A stretch of DNA of 64,000 nt from Neoarius graeffei (Eukaryota > Chordata > Actinopteri > Siluriformes > Ariidae). Below the pieces are notes generated by a model. It searched no databases, was not told the DNA's origin, and was given only the letters and a program-made list of their open reading frames with translations. The stretch spans positions 36,177,698 through 36,241,697 of the forward strand of contig NC_083577.1 of the NCBI RefSeq assembly GCF_027579695.1, in the 5' to 3' direction. The translations under genes were made by a program, and so were the position numbers. Below are positions 24,001 through 36,000 of this stretch, piece by piece (the first letter of the stretch is position 1; each line of letters opens with the position of its first letter).

Positions 24001-27000
24001 ATTTGATTTACACAACATGCCTACCACTTTAAAGGTGCACGGGTTTTTTTTTTTATTGTGACACAAACAATAATTAAGATTAAAAAAACAGAGATCTGGA
24101 GTGCGCTTACTGTAGGTATTCGCCCCAAAGTGAATACTTTATAGAGCCACCTTTTGCTGCAATTACAGCTGTAAGTCTCTTGGGGTATGTCTCTATTAGC
24201 TTAGCGCATCTAGCCACTGGGATTTTTGCCCATTCCTCAAGGCAAAACTGCTCCAACTCCTTCAAGTTAGATGGATTGCGTTGGTGTACAGCAATCTTCA
24301 AGTTATGCCACAGATTCTCAATTGGATTGAGCTCTGGGCTTTGATTAGACCATTCCAAGACATTTAAATGTTTCCCTTTAAACCACTCCAGTGTAGCTTT
24401 AGCAGCGTGTTTCGGGTCATTGTCCTGCTATACTGTGAACCTTCGTCCCGTCTCAAACCTCTGGCTGACTCAAACAGGTTTTCCTCCAGAATTGCCCTGT
24501 ATTTAGTGCCATCCATCATGGAGTGTATGGCTTAAAGTGGTCCTATGGACAGATACTCCCATCTCCGCTGTGGATCTTTGCAGCTCCTTCAGTGTTATCT
24601 TTGGTGTCTTTGTTGCATCTCTGATTAATGCCCTCCTTGCCCGGTCTGTGAGTTTTGGTGGGCGGCCTTCTCTTGTCTGGTTTGTAGTGGTGCCATATTC
24701 TTTCCATTTTGCTATAATGGATTTAATGGTGCTCTGTGGGATATTCAAAGTTTGGGATATTTTTTTTATAGCCCAACCCTGATCTATACTTCTCCACAAC
24801 TTTGTCTCTGACCTGTTTGGAGGCTCCTTGGTTTTCATGTTGCTTGCTTAGTAGTGTAGCAGAGTCAGGGTCCTTCCAGAACAGGTTGATTTATACAGAC
24901 GACATGTGACAGATCATGTGATTGCAAACAGGTGGATCTTAATCAACTTTGACTTATGAAGTGAATTAGTTGGACCAACTCTTATTTAGCGGTTTCATAC
25001 GAAAGGGGTGAATACTTAGGCACACTCCAGATTTCTTGGGGGGGGGTTTCATCTTAATTATTGTTTGTGTCACAATAAAAAAAAAACAATGTGCACCTTT
25101 AAAGTTGTAGGCATGTTGTGTAAATCAAATGGTGAAAACCCTCCAAAAATCCATTTTAATTTCAGCTTGTCATGCAACAAAACAGGACAAACACCAAGGG
25201 GGATGAATACTTTTGCAAGGCACTGTAAATCTCTGGTGAAGGAGCGTTTGACTAGCAAGTGACACTGTACAAGTACTATTACACTAAAGCTACTTTTACA
25301 GACACTTGCCCTGGAACAAGTTGCCCTGGGACAACTGCCCGTCTAAATACAATTTGTTCCAGAACAATTTGACACTGGTGGGCACAACTTGCTCCAGTTT
25401 ACGAGGTGGTGCAACATATTCCGGGCGCAGCTTGTTCCTGCTTACCATCTAAACACAATCGGTAGCAAATAAGAGGGCTTACGCGTGCGCTGTGTTGTTC
25501 ATCCGAGTCCTTTATCATCTGGATAAGACAAGTTTCCTTGTCGAACTTCTCCACCTTTAAATGATTGAGTCAAACGATTTCCTCAGCCAACTGCAGTGAT
25601 GACTGGACTAAAGTTGTTGTTACCCTCATCCATTTGTAGAGCGATGCAGATTATTGTTTGCTTTTCAAATTCAACTTCATCTAAAAGAGCTGACTCAGAG
25701 TCAATTAATTCCCTGAACAGCACATCACTCGGAGTGAATCAGTTTTCCGTAAGTGTGATTTACCGCCGAATCATCGAGTGTTTAAAGGAGATACGCAGAA
25801 CCATGGCCTCACTTTTTGTTTATAAATGCTTTGAGACCTCAAGAATGGCACAGGAATAGTTTTAAGCATGAACAATAAATCTAATGTAGTAATTTTAACG
25901 ATTAAAATGATTCATATAGGTCGCGGTCTGAGTGAATGACCTTGACATCTGTGACGTCACAGCAGGAAGGCTATCGGTCTCATCGCTATTTTCACTATAC
26001 TAAAACACAGAGCTGACTGCAACTTTGATCCTCCATTTTGAGCTGATTTATCGCCATGGCGGGTGCTGCAACACGACAGAAGGTGGATTTACGTTGCATT
26101 CTTGGCCCAAGAATGTTCAAACTGCAAAGATTTGGATGCGTTTTGCGAGAAGTTCACGGGCACGTTGGGTGCCTACGCAGTGGTCTCTCCTCTGTTCTGC
26201 ACATTTTACTGAAGTCTCGTACGAGACCTCTGATCTGTTGAGCGTTGGCTATAAGCCCGTATTGAAAGAGGGTCCAGTACCAACAATTAAAGGAAAAGAA
26301 AACTACAAGAAAAGGAAAGTAAATTCAATTGCACCAGTTCTCCCGGAGTGTGAGCCCAGGGTTGTTGCTAAAACCCGGGACGGGACATTGCTCGGGCAGT
26401 GACCTCCCTGTGGTTTTTGCTAAAACCGGTGACGTGTCATCCTGTTCCGGGTTTTAGTAATTGTTTGAGCGGAGCAGTAATGGCGGAGTACTCGTATGGA
26501 GAAAATGGAGAATGAGTGGACCAGCCACCTGGGTTCTTCGCTGGATATGCTTGCCTCAGCAGCAATATCTCGCTCTTACGTGGAAGAAGCAAATGAACGG
26601 AGAACTGAACGAAGAACTGAAAGTAATATTTTTTCAAAACAATTGGCCACAAGATCGGCCTTCAAGAAGCAAGAACACAGACGGGTAAGATGCAACTCTC
26701 ATTTGGATACAAAACAACAAAAACACCACCACTCATTGTTTACCTGCATTTAGATTAATACATGTAACTTGTATTGTGTGTTTAAGTTACCGGTATAAGA
26801 TTATTTAATTTGCTTCAGAATGTGATTGTCTCAGTTCTTCTGATTATTTAATTAGCCTTTTACGTTTTATAAGTGAAAATGCATGCATGTACATGTATGC
26901 TGCATAAGTTATAACACCCATCCTGTTTTAATGAGAGTCAACCCACAATCAATGAAGTCAAATCAGTCTTAGTTGAGCAAGTCGGTAACGCTATTTCTTA

Positions 27001-30000
27001 CTTTCACCATAAATTTTTATTTATATGACTTTGGTCTATAGCTGTAAAAGGTCTCGGGCTTAAAACCGGTTATCGCTGTGACGTCACGCACTCAGGGCTG
27101 GCTGGCTCAGCGGGGCAGCTCGAATGCCAACTTTGCGGTTGATTTTAACTCTCAAATATATATATTTTTTTATTCCCATTTATGCAGCATACAAGAGTCA
27201 AGGATGGAGATACTATCCACTCAGAAACTTATTTAAAAATAAAAGTTCTGCGTATCTCCTTTAAACAGAAATGAGCAGCAAGAGGACAATAAAGCAAGTT
27301 AAAAACAAGCTTCTGATCCCTGATTTGCGTATGCATATTTTTGTGTTTACCTGTCTAACCTCCGGTTTGCCACCGATAGAGAGTGAGTGTGTAAACATGA
27401 AGGAAAGTGGGCACAAGTTGTTCCTGTTGCCCATGTAAAAGCAACTTAAGAGAGCAATGAATTTTGGTGGTCCATAATCTCACTGTGATGCCCACCGCTA
27501 AGTTTATTTTGGAGAAAAAACCCTGCTATAGAACAAAAAGATTAATTTTATCATTTTGTCCTTTTCAGGTTTTGAACACAGTGAATGCACTTAAAAAGAG
27601 TGATATTTCTGTAGGTGGAGGTGTGAAGTCCACCACTTTTGTGCGAGTTAAACAGGAGACAAGTGTGACTGAAGGTAGGTCAGATGGAGTGAAGTGTGCC
27701 TGTACTGAATGAATTGTTTGCGTGGTGTATACTGATGATATTGTAATGCTTATGTTTGTAGAAGATTATTTGAGTTATGCTCACGGACTGATCTCCGAAT
27801 ACATCAGTGAAGAGCTGAGCAAAGAACTGCACAAGCATCTGCAGTAAGTGTACACACACACACTGCATCTCTTCCTGAACAGAGGTCCATGATAACCGGA
27901 CAGTAAGTTATTAGCAGAGCTTCATACTTAAGAGAATATGGTAATGCATATTCTAAAACCTGATTTTTGATGACTTTTGCGAACGTATTTACGGGTGACA
28001 GATGTGTACCACCACAGGGAACCTGATCGTAAAGCCAACATCTCATAAACACTTGATCACCAGACAACAAAATTTGTATCTTTATTTACACAAGATAGAT
28101 GGGTTTTTATACAGCGCTTATTTTTAATTTGCTTTTTAAAAAATAAAGTGGGATTATTTACCAACACATTTTACAGAAAATACTGATGGATTTTTTTTTT
28201 ATTGCAGGCAACGTATCTTTTGCATTGTAGAGTTTTTTTTGTTTTTTTTTAAATCCTGAATGATTTCTTACTCTGCACACTCATGTAAATAATTATTGTA
28301 TAGTTCGATACCAATTATGAGCACCTTTCCTTAGTGTTAGATAATCTAAAACTACCGTGGATTGATATAGATTAGTTCTTGTGTCCGATAATATTTGATC
28401 GTAACTATATAGTAATAATATAAAGTGAAGATGCTGGTTCATTGCTGTCCACCAGGCACCCAGCAGAGTTACACCATAATAAATGTGGTGGTGGTGTTTC
28501 TGGCGCATGGCATGTGGTGTCAAAGAAAGGAATAAATATGTATCGTAACTGTGATGCGTATCTCATTATTGGTCTCACTGTCACAAGACAATACATATAT
28601 GTAATTTACCAGCTGGGAGGTCCGTATCGTGAAATACCGTGACCGAGGTCTTGAAAGTACTGACCCCTCTGGGCCGAGGTCAGTATTCAAGGCCGAGGTC
28701 ACGGTATTTCACCATACGGACCGACCTTAAGCTGGTAAATAATATATTTATTTTTTTCTTTACCAAATTCTAACAGAAAACGAGAGCGCCCGAAAGGGAA
28801 AAGGGTCATTCCGTGCCAACTCACCTAAGGGTCCCCACATCACCGTCTCAGATTTTGCTCAAAAAATTCTATAATCAAGAATCATATGTTTGTACCACAC
28901 ATGCAAAATATTAGCTCCCAATTCATTGTAGTTTTGGAACTACTGGCCTTTGAAATTTTGATGTCAAAATACCACATGACGAAATGGCTCTTTCTCCAAC
29001 TTCAGAGACCCATAACTTTTTATTGCAGCTATCTAGACAGTTGTGTTTGCAGATTCTTACTGAATGATACCCACTCTTTTCAAATCTGTTGTCAGAAAGC
29101 CTCTGAAGGACATACGTTTTGCATAATGGGAAGCCAAAAATGACGTTTTGGCCAAAATCGCATAAAATTCATTAAAACTCTAGGGGGCATAGTAGAAATA
29201 TGAAGCTAGTTAGATTTTTTTCCTCACTACATAGTATTTGTAGGGTTGTTATCTGTTCACAGAAACATATTTTGCCATGAAATTTCAATTCCTGAATTTA
29301 CAAAAAAAATTTTAACATCTTACGTCCTTTCCGAGGGGGCTAAAATAGGGCATTTTCGCCATCTTATTTGGTCATGTGGCTAGGGGTTTAGGATCTTCAA
29401 ATTTTTTGTGAAGATGCTCTCATATAAGATGTAACTACTCCCTGATTTTTTTTAACAAACGCCCCTTGCTTCATATTTTAATTTTTTTTGTACATGGACA
29501 GTTTCATCATTTTTCACTTTTTTCCACATTCAGAACTCTGTAACTCTAAATTGGAAGATTCCTACTAGCAGCTATTTCAGATTTACATACACTGACACAC
29601 AAATTTTCATATTTTAGTAGTTGTATGCCCAAGAAATTCATATTTTTCTTTCTATTGGGACCTAAAAACAGCTATTTGGCCAAAAATGACAAAAACGCTG
29701 GGCAGCTTTTAATAAACAAGGGAATAATAAAGGGGTGTTTTGCACACAAATTAAGGCTTATAAGAACCTAATCTAGGCATACACATTTCCTGAACAACTT
29801 TTTCTGTATTGTATATTATTTTTTGCAATTAGAAAATTTTAGGTATAATTGCAATTTTTGTTGAATATCCTTGGAAAATATAGAAAAATAACAAAATTCT
29901 GGAGTAGTATTTTTTATATACTTCAAGGTTGTGTAAGCACAAAACATTTAGCAATGAGGTTTTATTTACATATTAACACATTCAATGATCCATGATCATG

Positions 30001-33000
30001 ATGTTGAAAAACATCACAAGATTTGTACATAATTTAAAGTCAAATATGGGCATCCGTGATAATGGGTAATTCATTCACAGGCAGTACAGTTTCATGTGAT
30101 GTGCTAAGACACTCATAAACTGTCATCTAGTAGTTCATAAGTTAAAACTTAAGTCTTTCACAAGTTTGAAGTCATCCTCTGTTAGTTGGTAATGGCGTCC
30201 CCCACTTTTTATGTTTGGGGCCTCTACCACACAAAGGACATGAAGCAAAGGCACCCAACATTCATCTTTCCTGCTTTGTGGTGGCCATGAGAATGTGTTG
30301 CCTCGTCCTTGTCTCAGGAAATTGACATACACATCATTTTCTTCTTCATTTCTGGTGACAATATTTCCAATGTACCATTTTCTGTCATAAACACAGGCAA
30401 TATATTTGCCTGGCTGGTACATATTTGGTGCAGATTGGGACATTTGGCTTGGGGCCTGTAACTGGGACTGTAAAACTGGTATGGTTTCAGGTCCTATGTC
30501 CACTACCGATGATGGTACCACATCAGAAGAAACCCTTCTCATCTCCAGCTGAGTGGGTGCAATTGGGCAGAAGCTGTGATGAGATCTTGTTCCAGGATAG
30601 AAAAAGTCACCACATCTTTAATTTATGAGGAAAATAGCCCATTCCCTCCAGAACTTGAAAAATATCAAGTCAACATTTTTGTCATTTTTGGCCAAATAGC
30701 TGTTTTTAGGTCCCAATAGAAAGAAAAATATGAATTTCTTGGGCAGACTACTACTAAAATATGAAAATTTGTATGCCAGTGTATGTAAATCTGAAATAGC
30801 TGCTAGTAGGAATTTTCCAATGTAGAGTTACAGAGTTCTGAATGTGGAAAAAAGTGAAAAATGATGAAACTGTCCATGTACAAAAAAAATTATTAAAATA
30901 TGAAGCAAGGGGCGTTTGTTAAAAAAAATCAGGGAGTAGTTACATCTTATATGAGAGCATCTTCACAAAAAACTAGAAGATCCTAAACCCCTAGCCACAT
31001 TAACAAATAAGATGGCAAAAATGCCCTATTTTAGCCCCCTCGGAAAGGACGTAAGATGTTAAAAAAATTTTTAAAAATTCAGGAATATAATTTTCATCGC
31101 AAAATATGTTTCTGTGAACAGATAACAACCCTACAATTACTATGTAATGAGGAAAAAAATCTAACTAGTTTCATATTTCTACTAGGCCCCTTTGAGTTTT
31201 AATGAATTTTAAGCGATTTTGGCCAAAATGCCATTTTTGGCTTCCTATTATGCAAAAAGTATGTCCTTCAGAGGCTTTCTGGCAACAGATTTGAAAAGAG
31301 TGGGTATCATTCAGTAAGAATCTGCACACACAACTTTCTAGATAGCTGCAATAAAAAGTTATGGGTCTCTGAAGTTGGGGAAAGAGCCAATTTCGACATG
31401 TGGTGTTTTGACATCAATATTTCAAAGGCCTGTAGTTCCAAAACTACAACATAACTGGGGGCTAATATTTTGCATGTGTGGTACAAACATATGATTCTTG
31501 ATTAGAGAATTTTTTGAGTAAAATCTGAGACGGTGATGTGGGGGAGTTCCTGAAATTTAGGTGAGTTGGCACGGAATGACCCAAAACCGAGCCGAGACGC
31601 CATTTTGAATCCTCATTCACGGCTGTAATGCAAATTGCTTCCTCCTCGGTATACAAGTGCACTTCCATGGCAGGAAAAAAACTACATTTTGCTGCCTATG
31701 TAGTCCCCTATTTATACAAATAGGAGTCATTCAGGATTCAGCCATGTTTTTGCGCTGTGTTTTTGCTCGACCAAAGTTATACAGTATTATGACCTTTATA
31801 TTGCATAAATAAAGCCATTTGGTGAAACTTTGAAGAAGAGATTGTACTGGTTTAAAAATTTTACCTAACGTAATATTATGTATTAGGATAACATGGTCCA
31901 AAATGGGCCTCATTAACTAATGAGATCAAACTGTTAGCAAGTTAGAGGTTTTTAGCTTTCTCCTGAAATGTTTTCTTTAATTTCTTCTTCCTCAGGGTAG
32001 TAAAACTCGCTTTCGCTGTGAACACTGTCGTTATCGCTATCCATGATGTAAAATTAAAGCTATTCTTCTGAGAAATGCTGGCAAAAATTCTAAGAGTTTT
32101 GATAATCTTATAAATAAATCCTGTAAAAAAGATAAATGTTGACAAAAATTGCTACTATGTTTTTTGTTGTGAATGAGCGAGTCGCTAGAGGTCAGTAACC
32201 GGGGTCCGTACCGTAGGATACGGACCCGCTTGCCAGCCAGTCAGAGCGCAGGATTTGGACCGCGAAAAAAATAAAGCAATTTATTTGATGTGAAATACAC
32301 GACACAATTGAATGGTTCATATGCTATAATAATAATATTTTATTCAGGTTGACTTTGTGCCCTTGCAAATATTTTGCTCCTGCATTCATCGAGACCGCCG
32401 CTTTTAAGCACTGCCTTTATACATTTGTCATGGATGGAATTTGTTTAGCAGAAATTTATTTTATATAGGTACTCGACTGACTTGAAAGAATCATGATAGT
32501 CTGTGATGGTCATGGGCAGAAAGTTACACTCCCCATAACCAAACAAGCATTTCTGTATACAAATTAAGTGTATAGTAATTTTCAGTGGCTGCTTTGTAAC
32601 TACAAACTGTTTGTAATTCTTTTATTCTTACAAGCAATTTTATTTTATTTTTGTGTAGTTTTTTTTTTTTAATTTTGCTTTTCATGTTTGCTCCTTTCAA
32701 AAGGTTACCTGAAATATCAAGCCCTAAAAAGGTGGAGCCTCCTTCTAAGGTAAACCACATGGACTGCTGCAGAAGCCTTTGTTTCAGTCTTCTGTCCCTT
32801 TCTTATTACAACTACACAGACACTGATCGGTTTAGTATTTGTTCAATTAAAATGACGGCATGCTCTAACACACCCCAATGAATTTTAAATATATTAACTC
32901 ATAATGGGTCATGGTGGTGTTTATTTCTGCTGTTGCTTCCTCATCTCATCTCATTATCTCTAGCCGCTTTATCCTTCTACAGGGTCGCAGGCAAGCTGGA

Positions 33001-36000
33001 GCCTATCCCAGCTGACTACGGGCGAAAGGCAGGGTACACCCTGGACAAGTCGCCAGGTCATCACAGGGCTGACACATAGACACAGACAACCATTCACACT
33101 CACATTCACACCTACGGTCAATTTAGAGTCACCAGTTAACCTAACCTGCATGTCTTTGGACTGTGGGGGAAACCGGAGCACCCGGAGGAAACCCACGCGG
33201 ACACGGGGAGAACATGCAAACTCCATACAGAAAGGCCCTCGCCGGCCCCGGGGCTCGAACCCAGGACCTTCTTGCTGTGAGGCGACAGCGCTAACCACTA
33301 CACCACCGTGCCGCCCCCTGTTGCTTCCTGTAAAATATAATTTTATTGTTGAGCAAATCATTTAATGCTTCACCTATAGCTGTTTTCTTTATTCCTAATG
33401 CTGTGCTTAATCTCCTTGGGGTTCAGTTAATTAGATCTTGTGTGCAGTATGGTCAGAAACATACACTATATGGCCAAAAACTTGTGGACACTGGACAAAT
33501 TACAGATACAGTGAGGCATACATGTCAACCTTTAGTTACCCATGCCCTTATAAAATCTGTACTTTTCCCTTACGTACACCCGTGAACCCTTATACACGAG
33601 AAAAAATTCCAATATGTAATCCAAAGCACCGATTGTTTTATTCCACATTATACACTCCTATTGTAATAGGCATATTTATCACACTGCATCAAGTTAAAGG
33701 GATCAAATAAGCATGTACTGAATAAAAAGTAATTTTAGATCCCAGAGAAAACAACTGAATTAAAAAGGACTATATGTACTGTCAAGTAAACAGTTATCTA
33801 CTAAAGAGAATGACTGAACTATAAACTTAATTATTTAATATACATTGTATCAGGGCGGCACGGTGGTGTAGTGGTTAGCGCTGTCGCCTCACAGCAAGAA
33901 GGTCCTGGGTTCGAGCCCCGTGGCCGGCGAGGGCCTTTCTGTGTGGAGTTTGCATGTTCTCCCCGTGTCCGCGTGGGTTTCCTCCGGGTGCTCCGGTTTC
34001 CCCCACAGTCCAAAGACATGCAGGTTAGGTTAACTGGTGACTCTAAATTGACCGTAGGTGTGAATGTGAGTGTGAATGGTTGTCTGTGTCTATGTGTCAG
34101 CCCTGTGATGACCTGGCGACTTGTCCAGGGTGTACCCCGCCTTTCGCCCGTAGTCAGCTGGGATAGGCTCCAGCTTGCCTGCGACCCTGTAGAAGGATAA
34201 AGCGGCTAGAGATAATGAGATGAGATGAGACATTGTATCAGTAATACCAGAATTATTGATGTAAATTTTGCAAATAAAATGTATTAATATTAAGTAGTTC
34301 ATAAAAATTACACAAAGTTCTATTTGACAAGTGTTGACATCACCTACAATATTACACTCCACCAAAGAAAATTACTTGAAATATAACAGCAGTACTAAGT
34401 AGGTATGTTAATTAAAATAGTAGGTTACATGTAATAAATTATAATCATGTCAAACAGTAAATGAAGGTGAGTAAAAGTTCCATTTGAGAAAAAAGTGTTG
34501 ACACCACAAGCAGTGTTCGATCCAACTAACGATGACTGAACCACATCAAGTATATATTATGTAAACAAGGATAAGTGAAAATATTAATAAATTATGAAGT
34601 TAAATTGAAAATCTACCCAGTAATTTATAACAAGAATTGAAATCTTTTTCCTTTTTGGAGTGTTCTTTGTTGTACAAAGATGTTGCAGATTTGGCACTAG
34701 CTATAATATCACTGCTTGGGTAGCAGCTGTAGCTCCTCATCACACTTCATTTTAATTTGCAGATATGCAGTTAATGTGTCTGCAGCCATATTTTTTCTGT
34801 ACTCAGTATGAATTTTCCTAACCAATGAAAAAGCCCTCTCACTATTTGCATTGCTATGTGGGAGGCACAGCAAAGCAGTAAAAAGTTGTTTCAGCATTGG
34901 AAACCTGGCAACACTCAGAGCAGTTTTTACATCGAAGACTTTTCCTCAATAAACATCTATTATTTTCCTGGTCAATAAAAGAAAATCAGAGCACAGCAAA
35001 CATGTAGATGGTGTTAAATTGCTTCCATCCCCTACTACACATTTTAGAGACAGGTTACTAACGGTTGTTGCCACCATTACTCTTCATTCAATACTTTTCC
35101 AGTTTACTGACAACTGATGGTAGTAATGAGTAGGGCTGTAACGATATGCGTATCGAAATCGCGATACGCAGAGCCACGATCCGTATCGCGATACAAGAAG
35201 GCAGAATCGCGGTACACCCTTTCAAACTTCTCCTCAGCCCAAAAACAGAGGCGCTTCCAAACTTCAATTTATGAATACTTTACTTTTTATTTAAATTACA
35301 TTTTAAACTTACTTAAATTACTTTTTTTTAATATATCTATTAGTAAGTCGTTTTTTCGCCGACCTGCGACAATCTTCTGCGAATCACGCAACGTCCACGC
35401 TCGTCACTGGCAGAGCATTCATTTCTTTTAAGCGGTCGCCATTCTGGTTGCGACGCGGGGAGCGAATCTGTAAACAAGCAGCTCATTGGCTGGCTAGGTG
35501 TGCCACAAGCCAATCACAATCACTTGACCGGAAAGGCATGCAGTGTTGCCAGATTGGGCAGGTTTAGGTGCTTTTTGGCTGGTTTTGAACATATTTTGGG
35601 GTGGAAAACGTTAGCAATATCTGGCAACACTGAAGGCACGTCTGCTTGGGCGGAAGCCTTCTGCGGCAGTTACATTTTGACACGCGAGCAATGTTTCACC
35701 ATAAAAATTCCGTAATTTCCATCTGTTTTCCGCGATCACAGAAAATCATTGGCCCTATGAGAGTGAGACAGTGAGAGAGCCACCCCCACAAAAAAAATCT
35801 TAACGGATTTACACGATTTGGAAAAATGACTTTTTCAGAACCGAGAAAAACAGAGCTTCCGGCTCAACAGTATTATTTTGAGAAATAAAACAATCTTTGG
35901 ATATACATTTGTTCATTTTTGCATACATATTACTCATTCTCTGCAGTGGTCTGAATTATTTGTTATTAAATAGTTAATGTAAGTAAGTAAATGTTAATAA

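Larger units (their letters stand above)
25296..27444. mobile_element. TIR element with CTTTTACA ends enclosing a Kolobok
   Basis: The left part (ACTTTTACAGACACTTGCCC, then GGAACAAGTTG) and right part (inverse CAAGTTGTTCC, GCCCATGTAAAAG) are imperfect inverted repeats about 2.1 kb apart. The Kolobok at 25786-27260 lies within, leaving about 670 bp of shell. Exact edges and duplication unclear. Confidence 0.6.
28607..32245. mobile_element. TIR element with GGTCCGTA ends, host of the long-arm element
   Basis: The left region is a strong palindrome (28618-28725: GGTCCGTATCGTGAAATACC paired with GGTATTTCACCATACGGACC), and the right side near 32195-32230 has GGTCCGTACCGTAGGATACGGACCC. 31587-32190 is single-copy-looking element body. 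The long-arm element 28803-31582 is inserted inside. Confidence 0.55.
27905..32410 (+). mobile_element. Dispersed repeat R, copy 1 (filled by other elements)
   Basis: 27905-28590 and 32265-32400 align by eye with 39201-39239/43711-44318 and 46052-46290. At 27928 it retains an unfilled TTAA followed by GAGAATATGGTAATGC, the exact site where Kolobok copy 2 inserted in the other copy, and at 28545 an unfilled TA where a Tc1 inserted. The middle is replaced by the element starting near 28607. Superfamily not determined. Confidence 0.75.
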
